Notes: generated from the letters alone by a model not told the origin. Shown: positions 1-8,551, counted from the stretch's first letter. The stretch is DNA of 64,000 nucleotides from Enterococcus sp. 9E7_DIV0242 (GCF_002140975.2 NZ_CP147247.1:2915001-2979000); one strand, 5' to 3'. Program-made: numbers and translations.

Positions 1-2
1 AT

Positions 3-425
3 CTTGAAAAAGTAGAGGAAGCATTGGCGCACCTTGGGTTGACTGAACTGGCAGAGACATTGATTGATACGCTATCCGGTGGGCAGTTACAACGGGCATA
101 CATTGCGATGGTCATTGCGCAAGACACAGATTATATTTTGTTGGATGAGCCCTTGAATAATTTAGATATGAACTATGCGGTTCAAATGATGCAGATTCTG
201 CGTCGCTTAGTGGACGAACTTGGTAAAACCGTGGTTATTGTTTTGCATGATATTAATTTTGCGGCGAGCTACGCCGATGAAATTGTGGCAATGAAAGACG
301 GAAAATTATTTGCTCATGGTAGTACGGACGAAATTATTCAGTCGAAAACCTTGAATCGTTTATATGATATGAACATTCGCATTTGCGAAATCGAAGGAAA
401 AAGATTCTGTATGTACTTTAGTTAG
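3..425 (+). CDS. Iron/siderophore ABC transporter ATP-binding protein, C-terminal part (partial)
   Basis: This is the C-terminal half of an ABC ATPase. The frame is open from the first base, so the gene starts before the window. The ABC signature (LSGGQ, followed by LQRAYIA), Walker B (ILLDEPLNNLD) and the switch histidine (VLHDINFA) are visible; Walker A lies upstream. The LSGGQLQRAYIA form and the HDINFA region fit the FecE/FhuC-type iron-siderophore importers. The next gene is an iron-type binding lipoprotein 57 bp downstream with no obvious terminator between, so both probably belong to one operon whose permease genes lie to the left. The subfamily and substrate are inferred from this context. 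Confidence 0.85.
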   Translation, partial: LEKVEEALAHLGLTELAETLIDTLSGGQLQRAYIAMVIAQDTDYILLDEPLNNLDMNYAVQMMQILRRLVDELGKTVVIVLHDINFAASYADEIVAMKDGKLFAHGSTDEIIQSKTLNRLYDMNIRICEIEGKRFCMYFS

Positions 426-481
426 AGTATATCTATAGTTAGTGAGTTTTACTAAAAACAATCAAATTTTGGAGGGAAACA

Positions 482-1444
482 ATGAAGAAGAACGTTTTAG
501 CATTTGTAGCATTTTCAACAGTAGCATTATTGGCATTAGGTGCTTGTGGTAATAGTGGAGACAAAGCAGAATCTGCAGATTCATCCACAGCAAGCAGTGA
601 AGAGGCAACGACGATCACTGTAGAGGATTCTGAAGGATCCGTGGAAGTACCAAAAAATCCGAAGAAGGTCGTTGTATTTGATAATGGTTCATTAGATACA
701 TTGGATGCGTTAGGTGTTGGTGATACAGTCATCGGTGCGCCAACAGCTAATCTGCCGGAATACCTGAGTGATTATGCAGATGTTGAATCAGCAGGCGGCA
801 TCAAGGAACCTGACTTAGAAAAAATCAATGAGCTGCAACCGGAATTAATCATCATCTCTGGGCGTCAACAAGACTTCAAAGAAGACTTAAGCAATATTGC
901 GCCAACGATTTATTTGTCTGTAGATGCTTCAGATACATGGAATTCTACGAAGAAAAACATTGAAACGCTAGCTGAGATTTTCGACAAGCAAGACGAAGCA
1001 GAAGAAAAAATCAGTACGCTGGAAGATGAAATCACAGAGGTGAAGGAAAAAGCAGAGGCTACAGATGAGAAAGCGTTGGTTGTGTTGTTGAACGAAGGAC
1101 AACTGTCAGCATACGGAGAAGGCTCACGTTTTGGTATCATCCATGATACCTTCGGTTTTAAGCAAGCAGATGAAAACATCGAAGCTTCAACACATGGTCA
1201 AAGTGTTTCATTCGAATATGTGTTGGAAAAAAATCCAGATATTTTGTTTGTAGTAGATCGGACACAAGCAATCGGTGGCGATACTACAAATGATAACATT
1301 ACCGATAACGAACTGATCAAACAGACAAATGCTGGGAAAAATGGTAAAGTGATCACGCTGCAGCCGGATGTATGGTATTTAAGCGGTGGTGGTCTGGAGT
1401 CTGTTCATTTAATGATCGAAGATGTAACAAAAGCATTGGATTAA
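482..1444 (+). CDS. Siderophore/iron ABC transporter substrate-binding lipoprotein
   Basis: This 320-residue protein begins with a lipoprotein signal (lipobox ALGAC, cysteine at residue 21) and a Ser/Thr/Glu-rich linker. The class III periplasmic-binding fold (PF01497) follows, with a typical early segment VVVFDNGSLDTLDALG and a late segment LEKNPDILFVVDR. The start is fixed by GGAGG 6 bp upstream of ATG 482. It resembles YclQ/FatB-type binding proteins for catecholate or petrobactin-like siderophores; the ligand is an inference. It sits directly after the matching ATPase. No Fur box was recognised in the short gap upstream. Confidence 0.85.
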   Translation: MKKNVLAFVAFSTVALLALGACGNSGDKAESADSSTASSEEATTITVEDSEGSVEVPKNPKKVVVFDNGSLDTLDALGVGDTVIGAPTANLPEYLSDYADVESAGGIKEPDLEKINELQPELIIISGRQQDFKEDLSNIAPTIYLSVDASDTWNSTKKNIETLAEIFDKQDEAEEKISTLEDEITEVKEKAEATDEKALVVLLNEGQLSAYGEGSRFGIIHDTFGFKQADENIEASTHGQSVSFEYVLEKNPDILFVVDRTQAIGGDTTNDNITDNELIKQTNAGKNGKVITLQPDVWYLSGGGLESVHLMIEDVTKALD

Positions 1445-1463
1445 AAAAAGATAATAAAATGAA

Positions 1464-1492
1464 TTGACTATAAAAAAAATATCTGTTAGAAT
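1464..1492 (+). promoter_or_regulatory. Promoter of the oppA-like T-box leader
   Basis: TTGACT (1464-1469), a 17-bp A/T-rich spacer and TAGAAT (1487-1492) give a good sigma-A promoter. It lies just after the iron lipoprotein gene and just before the T-box leader, so it probably drives the oppA-like gene. Confidence 0.7.
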
Positions 1493-1514
1493 TCTCATTA
1501 ACATATTATTTATG

Positions 1515-1765
1515 AAAATGTGAAGAGAAGGAAAGTACTTTTCAGAATAACTCCAAGAGAGTCTCGCGTGGTGGGAAGAGACAGTGACGCTGAAGAAGAA
1601 AATGGCCTTTGAACAGATTGGTTGACTAGTTTAAACCAGTACAGGAGCGCCTGTTATAGCGCCACAGTATGTTTGTACTGGTAGAGTGGACTTTATATAG
1701 TCAATTAAAGGTGGTACCGCGATAGCTCAAGCTCTCGTCCTTTTTAAGGATGAGGGCTTTTTTTG
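1515..1765 (+). promoter_or_regulatory. T-box riboswitch upstream of the oligopeptide-binding protein
   Basis: The leader has the T-box parts in order: an AGTA box (about 1534), the AG-bulge and GNTG distal loop (AGAGAG and GGTGGGA, about 1555-1580), the specifier region near 1600-1607, the T-box sequence AAAGGTGGTACCGCG (1707-1721), and a terminator (GCTCTCGTCC paired with GGATGAGGGC, then a T-run, to about 1763). The specifier is ambiguous. If the lower Stem I helix is AAGG/CCTT, the codon is ATG followed by G (Met). By alignment with the trp leader in this window it could be TGG (Trp). Uncharged tRNA would allow read-through into the peptide-binding gene. Confidence 0.9.
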
Positions 1766-1848
1766 TGTCTTTGAGATCGATTGAGACACCCGTGCCACAC
1801 ACATTCATGAGTTTGTAGATAGTATATGTAAATGAGGAGGAAAAAAGT

Positions 1849-3489
1849 ATGAAGAAAAAAGTGATCGCAACAGGACTTGTAGTAGTGGGCTTGTTATTGA
1901 CGGCCTGCGGGGGTGGAGCAGCAGAAACATCCAAGAGCAGTGAGAAGGAGACAGTAGTAGAACAAAAAATAGCAATTAGTTCACCAGCGCCTATCTCAAC
2001 ACTGGATACAACACAAGCGATGGATAAAAATACGTTTACGATGATTCAACACTTATTTGAAGGCTTAAGCCGCTTTGACGATGATAGCAAGCCAATTCCG
2101 GGGTTGGCTGAAACGATCGATGTCAGCGAGGATGGCTTGACTTATACATTTACCTTACGTGACGATATTAAATGGAGTAATGGCGAGCCGATCACCGCGA
2201 AGGATTTTGAATTTTCATGGAAGCGACTCGTCGAACCTGCAACGATTGGACCAAATGCATATCTATTGGATAATGTTAAAAATAGCAAGGCGATCCGAAC
2301 AGGAGAAAAACCAGTTGCAGAGCTGGGGATTGAAGCAAAGGATAATCAATTTATCGTGACGTTGGATCAGGCACAACCATCGTTTTTAGCTGTTGTAGCA
2401 ATCGGTTGGTTGGCACCCCAAAATGAAGCTTATGTGACTGAGCAGGGTGAGGCTTATGGCTCAGATAGTGAGCATTTGATTTATAGTGGCCCGTATACAT
2501 TGGCGGATTGGAATGCGTCTTCTGATACATGGACATTGAAAAAGAATCCTGAATATTATGCAGCAGACGAAGTGAAGCTGGAAGAGGTTGCTGTCAGCAC
2601 AGTTAAAGAAGAGAATACAGGGATCAACTTATACCAGTCGGATGAATTGGATTTAACACGTATCAGCGGTCAATATGTACAGCAATACAGCAATGATCCT
2701 GGCTATATCACCCATTCAGACGTCGCAAACAATTACCTGGATTTCAATAAAAAAGCAGGAACACCTTTAGCCAATGTCAACCTTCGTAAAGCAATCGCTC
2801 AGGCAATCGATAAAGATGCTTTGACTACGAGTGTATTGAATGACGGTTCTAAGCCGTTAAATGGTCTAATTCCTGCAAACCTTTATACGAATCCGGAAAC
2901 TTCAGAAGACTTCAGAGCCTATAGTGGTGATCGTTTGGTATATGACGTTGAGCTAGCTCAAGCAGAATGGAAAAAGGCGCAAAAGGAATTGGGAGATAAA
3001 GTCAAACTGACGTTACTTGCCTCTGATGATGACCAAGGGAAGAAAGTAGCTGAGTATATTCAAAGCCAATTGCAGGATAATCTGGAAGGACTGGAAATCG
3101 TGATTTCTGCCCAGCCGAAAAACAATGTGACTCAATCTCGTAAGGATAAAAACTATGAATTGTCTCTATCAGGTTGGATCGCAGGAAGTAGTGATTTGGA
3201 TTCATACTTTAACTTGTATGTAGGTAATTCTTCTTATAACTATGGCGGTTATGAAAATGCCGCATACGACAAGCTAGTGAATGATGCAAAGACAGTAGAT
3301 GCCAATACACCGGACAAACAGTTTGAAGACTATAAAAAAGCAGAAGATATTCTGTTGAACGAAGATGCGGCACAAGTACCAATCTACCAAAGTGCATCAA
3401 ACTATCTGATCAATCCAAAGCTTAAAGGAATCAGTTATCACCTATATGGCGATTATTTTAATCTAAGAACAGCGTATGTGGAAGAATAG
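1849..3489 (+). CDS. Oligopeptide ABC transporter substrate-binding lipoprotein (OppA-like)
   Basis: This 546-residue protein has a lipoprotein signal (LLLTACGGG, cysteine near residue 20) and the SBP_bac_5 fold (PF00496). Typical segments are TYTFTLRDDIKWSNGEPITAKDF, here near residues 101-123, and the LRKAIAQAIDK motif in the second half. RBS AGGAGG lies about 10 bp before ATG 1849. It would deliver extracellular peptides to an Opp/Dpp permease, but no permease or ATPase genes lie nearby, so it probably docks on a transporter encoded elsewhere. T-box control suggests it responds to amino-acid shortage. Peptidase T follows 13 bp downstream, linking peptide uptake to peptide breakdown. Confidence 0.93.
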   Translation: MKKKVIATGLVVVGLLLTACGGGAAETSKSSEKETVVEQKIAISSPAPISTLDTTQAMDKNTFTMIQHLFEGLSRFDDDSKPIPGLAETIDVSEDGLTYTFTLRDDIKWSNGEPITAKDFEFSWKRLVEPATIGPNAYLLDNVKNSKAIRTGEKPVAELGIEAKDNQFIVTLDQAQPSFLAVVAIGWLAPQNEAYVTEQGEAYGSDSEHLIYSGPYTLADWNASSDTWTLKKNPEYYAADEVKLEEVAVSTVKEENTGINLYQSDELDLTRISGQYVQQYSNDPGYITHSDVANNYLDFNKKAGTPLANVNLRKAIAQAIDKDALTTSVLNDGSKPLNGLIPANLYTNPETSEDFRAYSGDRLVYDVELAQAEWKKAQKELGDKVKLTLLASDDDQGKKVAEYIQSQLQDNLEGLEIVISAQPKNNVTQSRKDKNYELSLSGWIAGSSDLDSYFNLYVGNSSYNYGGYENAAYDKLVNDAKTVDANTPDKQFEDYKKAEDILLNEDAAQVPIYQSASNYLINPKLKGISYHLYGDYFNLRTAYVEE

Positions 3490-3502
3490 GAGCACGTATG
3501 AC

Positions 3503-4729
3503 ATGAGCAAATTATTGGAACGCTTTATCCGCTATGTAAAAGTGAATACTCGATCTGATGCGACGAGTCAGACTGTACCAACAACAGCGGGGCAAGTAGA
3601 GTTAGCGAAAATAATTGAAGCGGAGCTTCATGAGATAGGGTTGTCAGATATTAATTACAATGAGGGAAATGGGTTCTTGTCCGCACGTCTTCCTAAAAAT
3701 ACAGATCGTGAGATTCCGGCAATTGGATTTATCGCACATCTGGACACCGCTGATTTCAATGCAGAGGGAATCGATCCTCAGCTATTTCCAGCCTATGATG
3801 GAAAGGATGTTGTGCTGAATCCAGCGCTCGGGATTACTATGGAAGTATCAGAATTTCCTAATTTGAAGGATTATGTCGGGCAGACGCTGATTACGACTGA
3901 CGGCACAACATTACTTGGAGCAGATGATAAAGCGGGGATCGTAGAAATTCTTGGCGCAGTAGACTATTTGATAGCTTACCCTGAGATCGTTCGCGGCGAT
4001 ATCTGGATTGCGTTTGGACCAGACGAGGAAATCGGTCAAGGGGCAGACCGCTTCGATGTAGCAAGCTTCCCTGCGCAGTTTGCTTATACTGTAGATAGTG
4101 GTAGGGTCGGTAGTTTTGAATATGAAACCTTTAATGCTGCACAGGCAGTGATCGAAATCGAAGGTACCAGTGTGCATCCGGGAACAGCCTACGGTATGAT
4201 GGTCAATGCGATAAAGGTTGGTGAGCAATTAGATGCATTATTGCCTGTCGAGGAAGTCCCAGAGAAGACACAAGGGGATGAAGGTTTTTATCTATTGAAT
4301 AAGTTTTCAGGAACGATCGATCATGCTGAGCTAGTTTATATTATTCGTGATCATGATAAACAGTTATTTGAGCAACGAAAAGTATTTCTACAGGAATCAG
4401 TTCAACGAATGAATGCAGAGCTGGATCGGCCAAGATGCACGATTACTATTCAGGATCAGTATTACAATATGAAAGAGATTATCGAAAAAGACATGCGCCC
4501 TGTAGAGTTAGCTGTACAGGCGATGAAAAATCTTGAAATAGAGCCGAAAATTGCGCCATTTCGTGGTGGAACAGATGGGTCAAAAATTTCCTATCTTGGC
4601 TTACCGACACCGAACCTCTTTACAGGTGGGGAGAATTTTCATGGACAATATGAGTTTATTACTCTGGAAGCTATGGAACAAGCTCTCCTTACGATTGTTG
4701 AAATCATTAAAGAGAATGTGAAAGAATAG
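3503..4729 (+). CDS. pepT: Peptidase T (tripeptide aminopeptidase)
   Basis: The 408-residue product has the length and landmarks of PepT, an M20 dinuclear-zinc aminopeptidase of the cytoplasm that removes N-terminal residues from tripeptides. Visible are HLDTAD (metal His), GADDKAG (bridging Asp), PDEEIGQGA (catalytic Glu pair), a dimerisation domain around residues 205-315, and RGGTDGS with NFHGQYE near the C-terminus. ATG 3503 with AGGAGC upstream is preferred over an in-frame GTG at 3476, which lies inside the end of the preceding gene. It is co-transcribed with the oligopeptide-binding gene and therefore under the same T-box. Confidence 0.95.
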   Translation: MSKLLERFIRYVKVNTRSDATSQTVPTTAGQVELAKIIEAELHEIGLSDINYNEGNGFLSARLPKNTDREIPAIGFIAHLDTADFNAEGIDPQLFPAYDGKDVVLNPALGITMEVSEFPNLKDYVGQTLITTDGTTLLGADDKAGIVEILGAVDYLIAYPEIVRGDIWIAFGPDEEIGQGADRFDVASFPAQFAYTVDSGRVGSFEYETFNAAQAVIEIEGTSVHPGTAYGMMVNAIKVGEQLDALLPVEEVPEKTQGDEGFYLLNKFSGTIDHAELVYIIRDHDKQLFEQRKVFLQESVQRMNAELDRPRCTITIQDQYYNMKEIIEKDMRPVELAVQAMKNLEIEPKIAPFRGGTDGSKISYLGLPTPNLFTGGENFHGQYEFITLEAMEQALLTIVEIIKENVKE

Positions 4730-4828
4730 ATGAGCGACAAATAGAAAGAGATGTGAGCAGCCTGATTTAGGTATACTACCCTTATCTAGGACAGAGAAAT
4801 AATTAAATCCTAGATAGGGGTATTTGTT

Positions 4829-4963
4829 ATGAGAAAAAGAAGGACGAAGCCCAGTCCGGAATAGTGTATAAGAATTGTCGAAAGTTATCTTAGACATGAA
4901 ACTAGTTTGATGAGTGCGGCTAAAGAAGTGCAGGTTGGCAAGACTATTATCAAAGGTTGCTAA
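4829..4963 (+). pseudogene. IS3-family-like transposase OrfA remnant
   Basis: A short frame starting MRKRRTKPSPE is stopped by TAG (4862-4864) and continues as RIVESYLRHETSLMSAAKEV, which looks like the N-terminal helix-turn-helix of an IS3-family OrfA. It ends after 45 codons, far short of a full transposase. Upstream, CCCTTATCTAGG and CCTAGATAGGGG (4790-4821) form an inverted repeat that could be part of the old IS end or could act as the pepT terminator. The family is an inference from a short fragment. Confidence 0.4.
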
Positions 4964-5374
4964 CTCTGAGGAAATGCTCTTAGAAACGGACGTTTTTGAG
5001 ATAAGAAAAAGGCTCTCTCAAAACTGAGACAGCCAAAAAGGAGTATTACTCTAAAGAGTAATATGAAAAATAAAAAGGTTGTTGTTGGTAAGTAATATAG
5101 TAAATTATAATTATTATAATGTCAATATTAATATTATCTAAAGCTTTCACCATCGGTTACCAGAGTTAGGCAGCTGGACCGGTAACATGTCAGTGTGATC
5201 CGGGATCAAAAAGGAGCATAACTGCATTTCTGTTTCTATGTAAGTAGTGCGACATTATCCTTTTCGATATATTTCACCTTTCCATATTGGCTGTTGTAAA
5301 CATCTTGCGCCATATTTCCAGATATTTTCTTAACTCGCATTATCGCCCTGAGCCGCAAAGTCGTATTATGCTTA
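4964..5374. other. Gene-poor stretch with a small hairpin
   Basis: I find no convincing gene here. GGCTCTCTCA and TGAGACAGCC (5010-5034) can form a hairpin without a clear T-run. A frame on the minus strand (5236-5430) overlaps the end of the histidine phosphatase gene and has no good ribosome site, so it is not called. Confidence 0.4.
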
Positions 5375-6019
5375 TCATGTATGGATAGAAAAATTTTTAC
5401 CATCCCATTTAATAGTAATAATATCAACATTTTTGATTTTAGGTTTTTTTCGCAACATTTCTTTTGAGAACAAATACATCAATGTTTTAATAGTAAAAGC
5501 ATGAGTAACAATCAGGACGTTTGGATTATTCAAGTGAATAAAATTATCACCTGTATCTTTGAGAAAACTTTCCAATCTATCCATAATCATATGAAACGGT
5601 TCAACCATACCTGTTATGTCGGATTTATAAATAATCTCATGAACTTCCGGCAGACGGAAATTAAGTTCTGAAAAATCATTTTGTATCTGTAATTCATTCA
5701 TCATACTAGAAATAAACTTATCATTATTTTCTGCTTCCCAACAGCCCAAACACCACTCACGGAGCCTTTTATCAGTAATAACTGGCAGTTCATTTTGTCC
5801 CTGTGCAGTCAATATGGTTTTTCCAGTCTGTAAAGCTCTGGATGTATCACTGGAAAATGCAGACGAAAATTGAATATTTTTCAGTTGTAGTCCTAGTTGT
5901 GAGGCTGTTTGGATTCCTCTTTCAGTTAATGGGGAATCTACCCAACCTTGTGCTTTATGTAAATGGTTAAGTAATGTTTCTCCATGTCGAGTAACATAGA
6001 AAGTAACTGTTGAATTCAT
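5375..6019 (-). CDS. Histidine phosphatase family protein (phosphoglycerate mutase-like)
   Basis: This 214-residue cytoplasmic protein has the branch motif T-RHGET at residues 10-15 (His12 would be phosphorylated), a second conserved GWVDSPLTERG segment, and the second catalytic histidine in VTHAFT near residue 172. The family includes broad-specificity phosphatases and cofactor-dependent phosphoglycerate mutases; the small size and missing mutase insertions favour a phosphatase of unknown substrate. RBS GGAGG stands about 8 bp from the ATG. It is a third, signal-less relative of the two lipoproteins at 13751 and 14859. It looks monocistronic. Confidence 0.85.
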   Translation of the reverse strand: MNSTVTFYVTRHGETLLNHLHKAQGWVDSPLTERGIQTASQLGLQLKNIQFSSAFSSDTSRALQTGKTILTAQGQNELPVITDKRLREWCLGCWEAENNDKFISSMMNELQIQNDFSELNFRLPEVHEIIYKSDITGMVEPFHMIMDRLESFLKDTGDNFIHLNNPNVLIVTHAFTIKTLMYLFSKEMLRKKPKIKNVDIITIKWDGKNFSIHT

Positions 6020-6070
6020 GTTTTATCCTCCGAAATAATCCTATGTAATCGCTTCACCTATCAGCAATAG

Positions 6071-6262
6071 TCGAACCAAGAAATTACTAACATTGTATCA
6101 GAGCCACCCACTCAAAACAACGCTAAAGTAAAAGGGTTCGGTGGATACAGTTGGTTTACTGATTACGATGAGCATGAGGACTCGGACACATTTTTAGTTA
6201 CACCAGGTGGAGGATTTCTCTATGGTGGTGGATCGATTGTTGAGACTGGAGATAAGATTTGA
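6071..6262 (+). pseudogene. C-terminal remnant of an unknown protein
   Basis: An open frame of 63 codons without a start or ribosome site ends at TGA 6260. The readable part, with KGFGGYSWFTDYDEHEDSD followed by a Gly-rich GGGFLYGGGS segment, has protein-like composition. I do not recognise the family. The 5' part is probably lost; its last bases overlap the promoter of the toxin gene. Confidence 0.35.
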
Positions 6263-6286
6263 CTAATAAAGAAGTTCAAATATGCT
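6259..6286 (+). promoter_or_regulatory. Promoter of the holin-like toxin
   Basis: TTGACT (6259-6264), a 16-bp spacer and TATGCT (6281-6286) form a good sigma-A promoter. The transcript would start near 6293 and contain a short upstream frame (ATG 6314, 16 codons, ending TGTAAGTGCTAA) before the toxin frame. Confidence 0.6.
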
Positions 6287-6384
6287 ATACTACTAAGTGT
6301 AGAAAAGTTTATGGCGGTGGCTACTTCTGGAGGAGGTGGTGCTTATGTATGTAAGTGCTAAATCTATGAAAGGAGAAAGCCGTT

Positions 6385-6498
6385 TTGTCAGCATTAGAGA
6401 CAATCCAGTTACTAATCAGCTTTAGCATGTTTGTTATTGCGTTAGTACACTTGGTTGTTGACTTGCTAAAAAAAGACAAAAGAAATAACCGCAGATAA
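6385..6498 (+). CDS. Holin-like type I toxin (Hol_Tox family)
   Basis: A TTG-started frame encodes 37 residues beginning MSALETIQLLISFSMFVIAL, continuing through one hydrophobic helix and ending in a basic tail KKDKRNNRR. This matches the small putative holin-like toxin family (PF16935) that is widespread in Firmicutes. AGGAGA lies 8 bp upstream of the TTG. The peptide would insert in the membrane when translated in excess. The 3' end of the gene lies in a hairpin shared with an opposing RNA, the usual arrangement of TxpA/RatA-type type I systems. Confidence 0.75.
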   Translation: MSALETIQLLISFSMFVIALVHLVVDLLKKDKRNNRR

Positions 6499-6530
6499 AC
6501 TTTAGCCAGTTTTGCGGTTATTTCTTTACT
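6481..6530. terminator. Bidirectional terminator shared by toxin mRNA and antisense RNA
   Basis: AGAAATAACCGCA (6481-6493) pairs with TGCGGTTATTTCT (6513-6525). A-rich sequence to the left and T-rich sequence to the right let it stop transcripts in both directions. It overlaps the last codons of the toxin gene. Confidence 0.7.
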
Positions 6531-6597
6531 GTATTAAACTATGCTACCGTCTTAAGCGGTTCTACATCGAGGGATATGTTGACGCATATCTCTCTTC
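6481..6597 (-). ncRNA. Candidate antisense antitoxin RNA of the holin-like toxin
   Basis: On the minus strand TGTTATAAT (about 6604-6612) is an extended -10 element. A transcript starting near 6597 would fold GAGAGATATG with CATATCCCTC, then run into the shared terminator and overlap the 3' end of the toxin mRNA. This is the layout of RatA-like antitoxins. The RNA itself is inferred, not shown. Confidence 0.5.
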
Positions 6598-6724
6598 ATT
6601 GGCATTATAACATAAAATTGACCAATTTTGCATAAACAACAGACGTAAAGGCTATGTTTTAAAGGGAAACTCTTTATAATAAAAATATTTCTGGCACATC
6701 TTTTATGATTTCAAGAAAAACTTG

Positions 6725-6753
6725 TTGACAAAATGAGAGTTTTCTAATAATAT
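6725..6753 (+). promoter_or_regulatory. Promoter of the trp operon
   Basis: A consensus TTGACA (6725-6730), exactly 17 bp, then TAATAT (6748-6753). The start point would fall near 6760, just before T-box Stem I. Confidence 0.8.
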
Positions 6754-6767
6754 AGTTAACAATATCA

Positions 6768-7022
6768 AAGCTTTGAGAAAGAGGAGTAGCAATTTCCGTA
6801 CTTTACAGCGAGCTGATGGCGGTGGAAATCAGTAGGGAAGGAATTGTGAATGGACTTTCGAGCGAAATACTGAATCATAGTAGGTAATTCCGGGAACTCC
6901 CGTTATAGAGAAAGGTCGTTGTTAGACGACTGATAAAGAGGAAAGATGTATTCTTTCGATATTGAGGTGGCACCGTGAACTTTCACCCTCAAACCATAGT
7001 TTTTTATGGTTTGGGGGTTTTT
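6768..7022 (+). promoter_or_regulatory. Tryptophan T-box riboswitch
   Basis: Stem I begins at about 6772 with an AGTA box (6785), the distal GGCGGTGG loop, and a specifier loop GAATGGA in which TGG (Trp) is followed by a purine and then the CTTTC helix arm that pairs with GAAAG. The T-box element is GAGGTGGCACCGTGAA (6964-6979). The terminator pairs CCCTCAAACCATA with TATGGTTTGGGGG and ends in a T-run (to about 7022). Uncharged tRNA-Trp would stabilise the antiterminator and switch on trpEGDCFBA. Confidence 0.92.
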
Positions 7023-7064
7023 TGTTTTTTTCGGGTCATCGGATTGATCGAAGCTATATTTTTT

Positions 7065-7140
7065 CAATGAGGTGGTACCGTGGATAAACTGATTATTCGC
7101 CCTCAGAAAACAACTGGTTTGTTTTCTGAGGGCTTTTTGT
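7065..7140 (+). promoter_or_regulatory. Second T-box antiterminator/terminator half without Stem I
   Basis: A second T-box element (GAGGTGGTACCGTGGA, 7069-7084) is followed by its own terminator (GCCCTCAGAAAACAA paired with TTGTTTTCTGAGGGC, 7099-7133, then T-rich). Only about 45 bp separate it from the first terminator, so there is no room for another Stem I. It looks like a partial duplication that adds a second termination decision ahead of trpE. Confidence 0.8.
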
Positions 7141-7180
7141 TTGGCTTTATAGAGCAGAAAAAATGAGATGGAGGGAAAGA

Positions 7181-8551
7181 ATGATGCAGAGAACGAAGGA
7201 GCTACAAGCAGATTATTTAACAGCAGTTTCCGCATTTTTGAGAATTAACGGTAAAAATAAATGTCTGTTGGAAAGTATACCCAGAGATAAAGGGCAAGGA
7301 AGATACACGATCATTGCGTGGAATCCGGTGAAGGAGATTACTGTAGAAGGGAAACTGTTCAAGATTTCCGGCACGCCGCCGTATCAGGTCGCTGATCCTT
7401 TAAAGGAACTAGAAAAGCAGATACTCGTCTCAGAATCACCTGTAGAGGGACTCCCATTTCAAGGCGGTGGAATTGGCTATGTCGGCTATGATGTCATCGC
7501 CAGCTATGAACAGCTAGGACAAATACCTACAGACGAGCTTGGGGTACCAGATATTCATTTTTACTTATTCGATTCGTATTTGGTTTTTGACCATATCAAA
7601 GAACAGATATTACTAGTGGAATCAGACAGTTACTCGGGACGATCAGAAGAAGAGTTGGAAGCAGCACTAGAACAAACAGCATTAGAGTTGCAACGAGTAT
7701 CAGAAGCAGAGATGAAAAAAGTAACATTGAAAAAAATGAGCTATACTAGCAATTTTTCTAAAGCAGATTTTCAACACACTGTTCAGAAAATCAAGCAGTA
7801 TATTACCGCAGGAGACATGTTTCAAATGGTCCCCTCGCAACGATTGACAGCAGAGTGTCTTAATGAGCCATTTGATTATTACCGCCGATTACGTGTAGAA
7901 AATCCTTCTTCTTATCTTTATTTTATCGATTTTACAGAGACGTTTATTATCGGTTCTTCGCCGGAGCGTCTCGTCAGTGTAAAGGATGGAATCGTGACAA
8001 CCAACCCGATTGCGGGCACCAGAAAACGAGGTGAGACGGCTGAGGAGGATCATCGGTTGGAGACGGAGCTGCTACAGGATGAAAAAGAACGAGCAGAGCA
8101 TTTGATGCTGATCGATTTAGGGCGAAATGACATTGGAAAAATCAGTGTGATTGGGACGGTAGAAGTGCCGACCTATATGATCATTGAGAAATATCGTTTC
8201 GTGATGCACATTGTTTCCGTTGTGACAGGGAAATTGAAAAAGGATCACACGGCAATGGATGCCTTGAAAGCTACCTTACCTGCCGGAACAGTTAGTGGAG
8301 CGCCGAAAATTCGAGCGATGCAGCGAATCTATGAGCTTGAACCAGTGAAAAGAGGAATCTACGCCGGAGCGGTCGGCTATTTATCTAAAAATGATCAGTC
8401 AGATTTTGCTATAGCAATTCGGACGATGGTCATTCATAAAGGAAAAGCGTATGTCCAAGCTGGAGCCGGTATCGTTTATGATTCTGACCCTGAGAAGGAA
8501 TACGAGGAAACATTACAAAAAGCCAAGGCATTATTGGAGGTGGGAGAATGA
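7181..8551 (+). CDS. trpE: Anthranilate synthase component I
   Basis: TrpE converts chorismate to anthranilate using ammonia from TrpG, the first step of tryptophan synthesis. The 456-residue product carries the Trp feedback motif LLES near residue 28, the chorismate-binding domain (GDMFQMVPSQR, IDLGRNDIGK, TLPAGTVSGAPKIRAM, QAGAGIVYDSDPE), and normal length. ATG 7181 follows GGAGGGAAAG and is preferred to ATG 7163, which lies upstream of that ribosome site. The gene overlaps trpG by 4 bp (ATGA), indicating translational coupling. Expression is set by the two T-box elements upstream. Confidence 0.97.
   Translation: MMQRTKELQADYLTAVSAFLRINGKNKCLLESIPRDKGQGRYTIIAWNPVKEITVEGKLFKISGTPPYQVADPLKELEKQILVSESPVEGLPFQGGGIGYVGYDVIASYEQLGQIPTDELGVPDIHFYLFDSYLVFDHIKEQILLVESDSYSGRSEEELEAALEQTALELQRVSEAEMKKVTLKKMSYTSNFSKADFQHTVQKIKQYITAGDMFQMVPSQRLTAECLNEPFDYYRRLRVENPSSYLYFIDFTETFIIGSSPERLVSVKDGIVTTNPIAGTRKRGETAEEDHRLETELLQDEKERAEHLMLIDLGRNDIGKISVIGTVEVPTYMIIEKYRFVMHIVSVVTGKLKKDHTAMDALKATLPAGTVSGAPKIRAMQRIYELEPVKRGIYAGAVGYLSKNDQSDFAIAIRTMVIHKGKAYVQAGAGIVYDSDPEKEYEETLQKAKALLEVGE

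Noticed and set aside
5236..5430. 64-codon minus-strand frame overlapping the histidine phosphatase end
   Set aside because: It overlaps the real gene in another frame and lacks a ribosome site.
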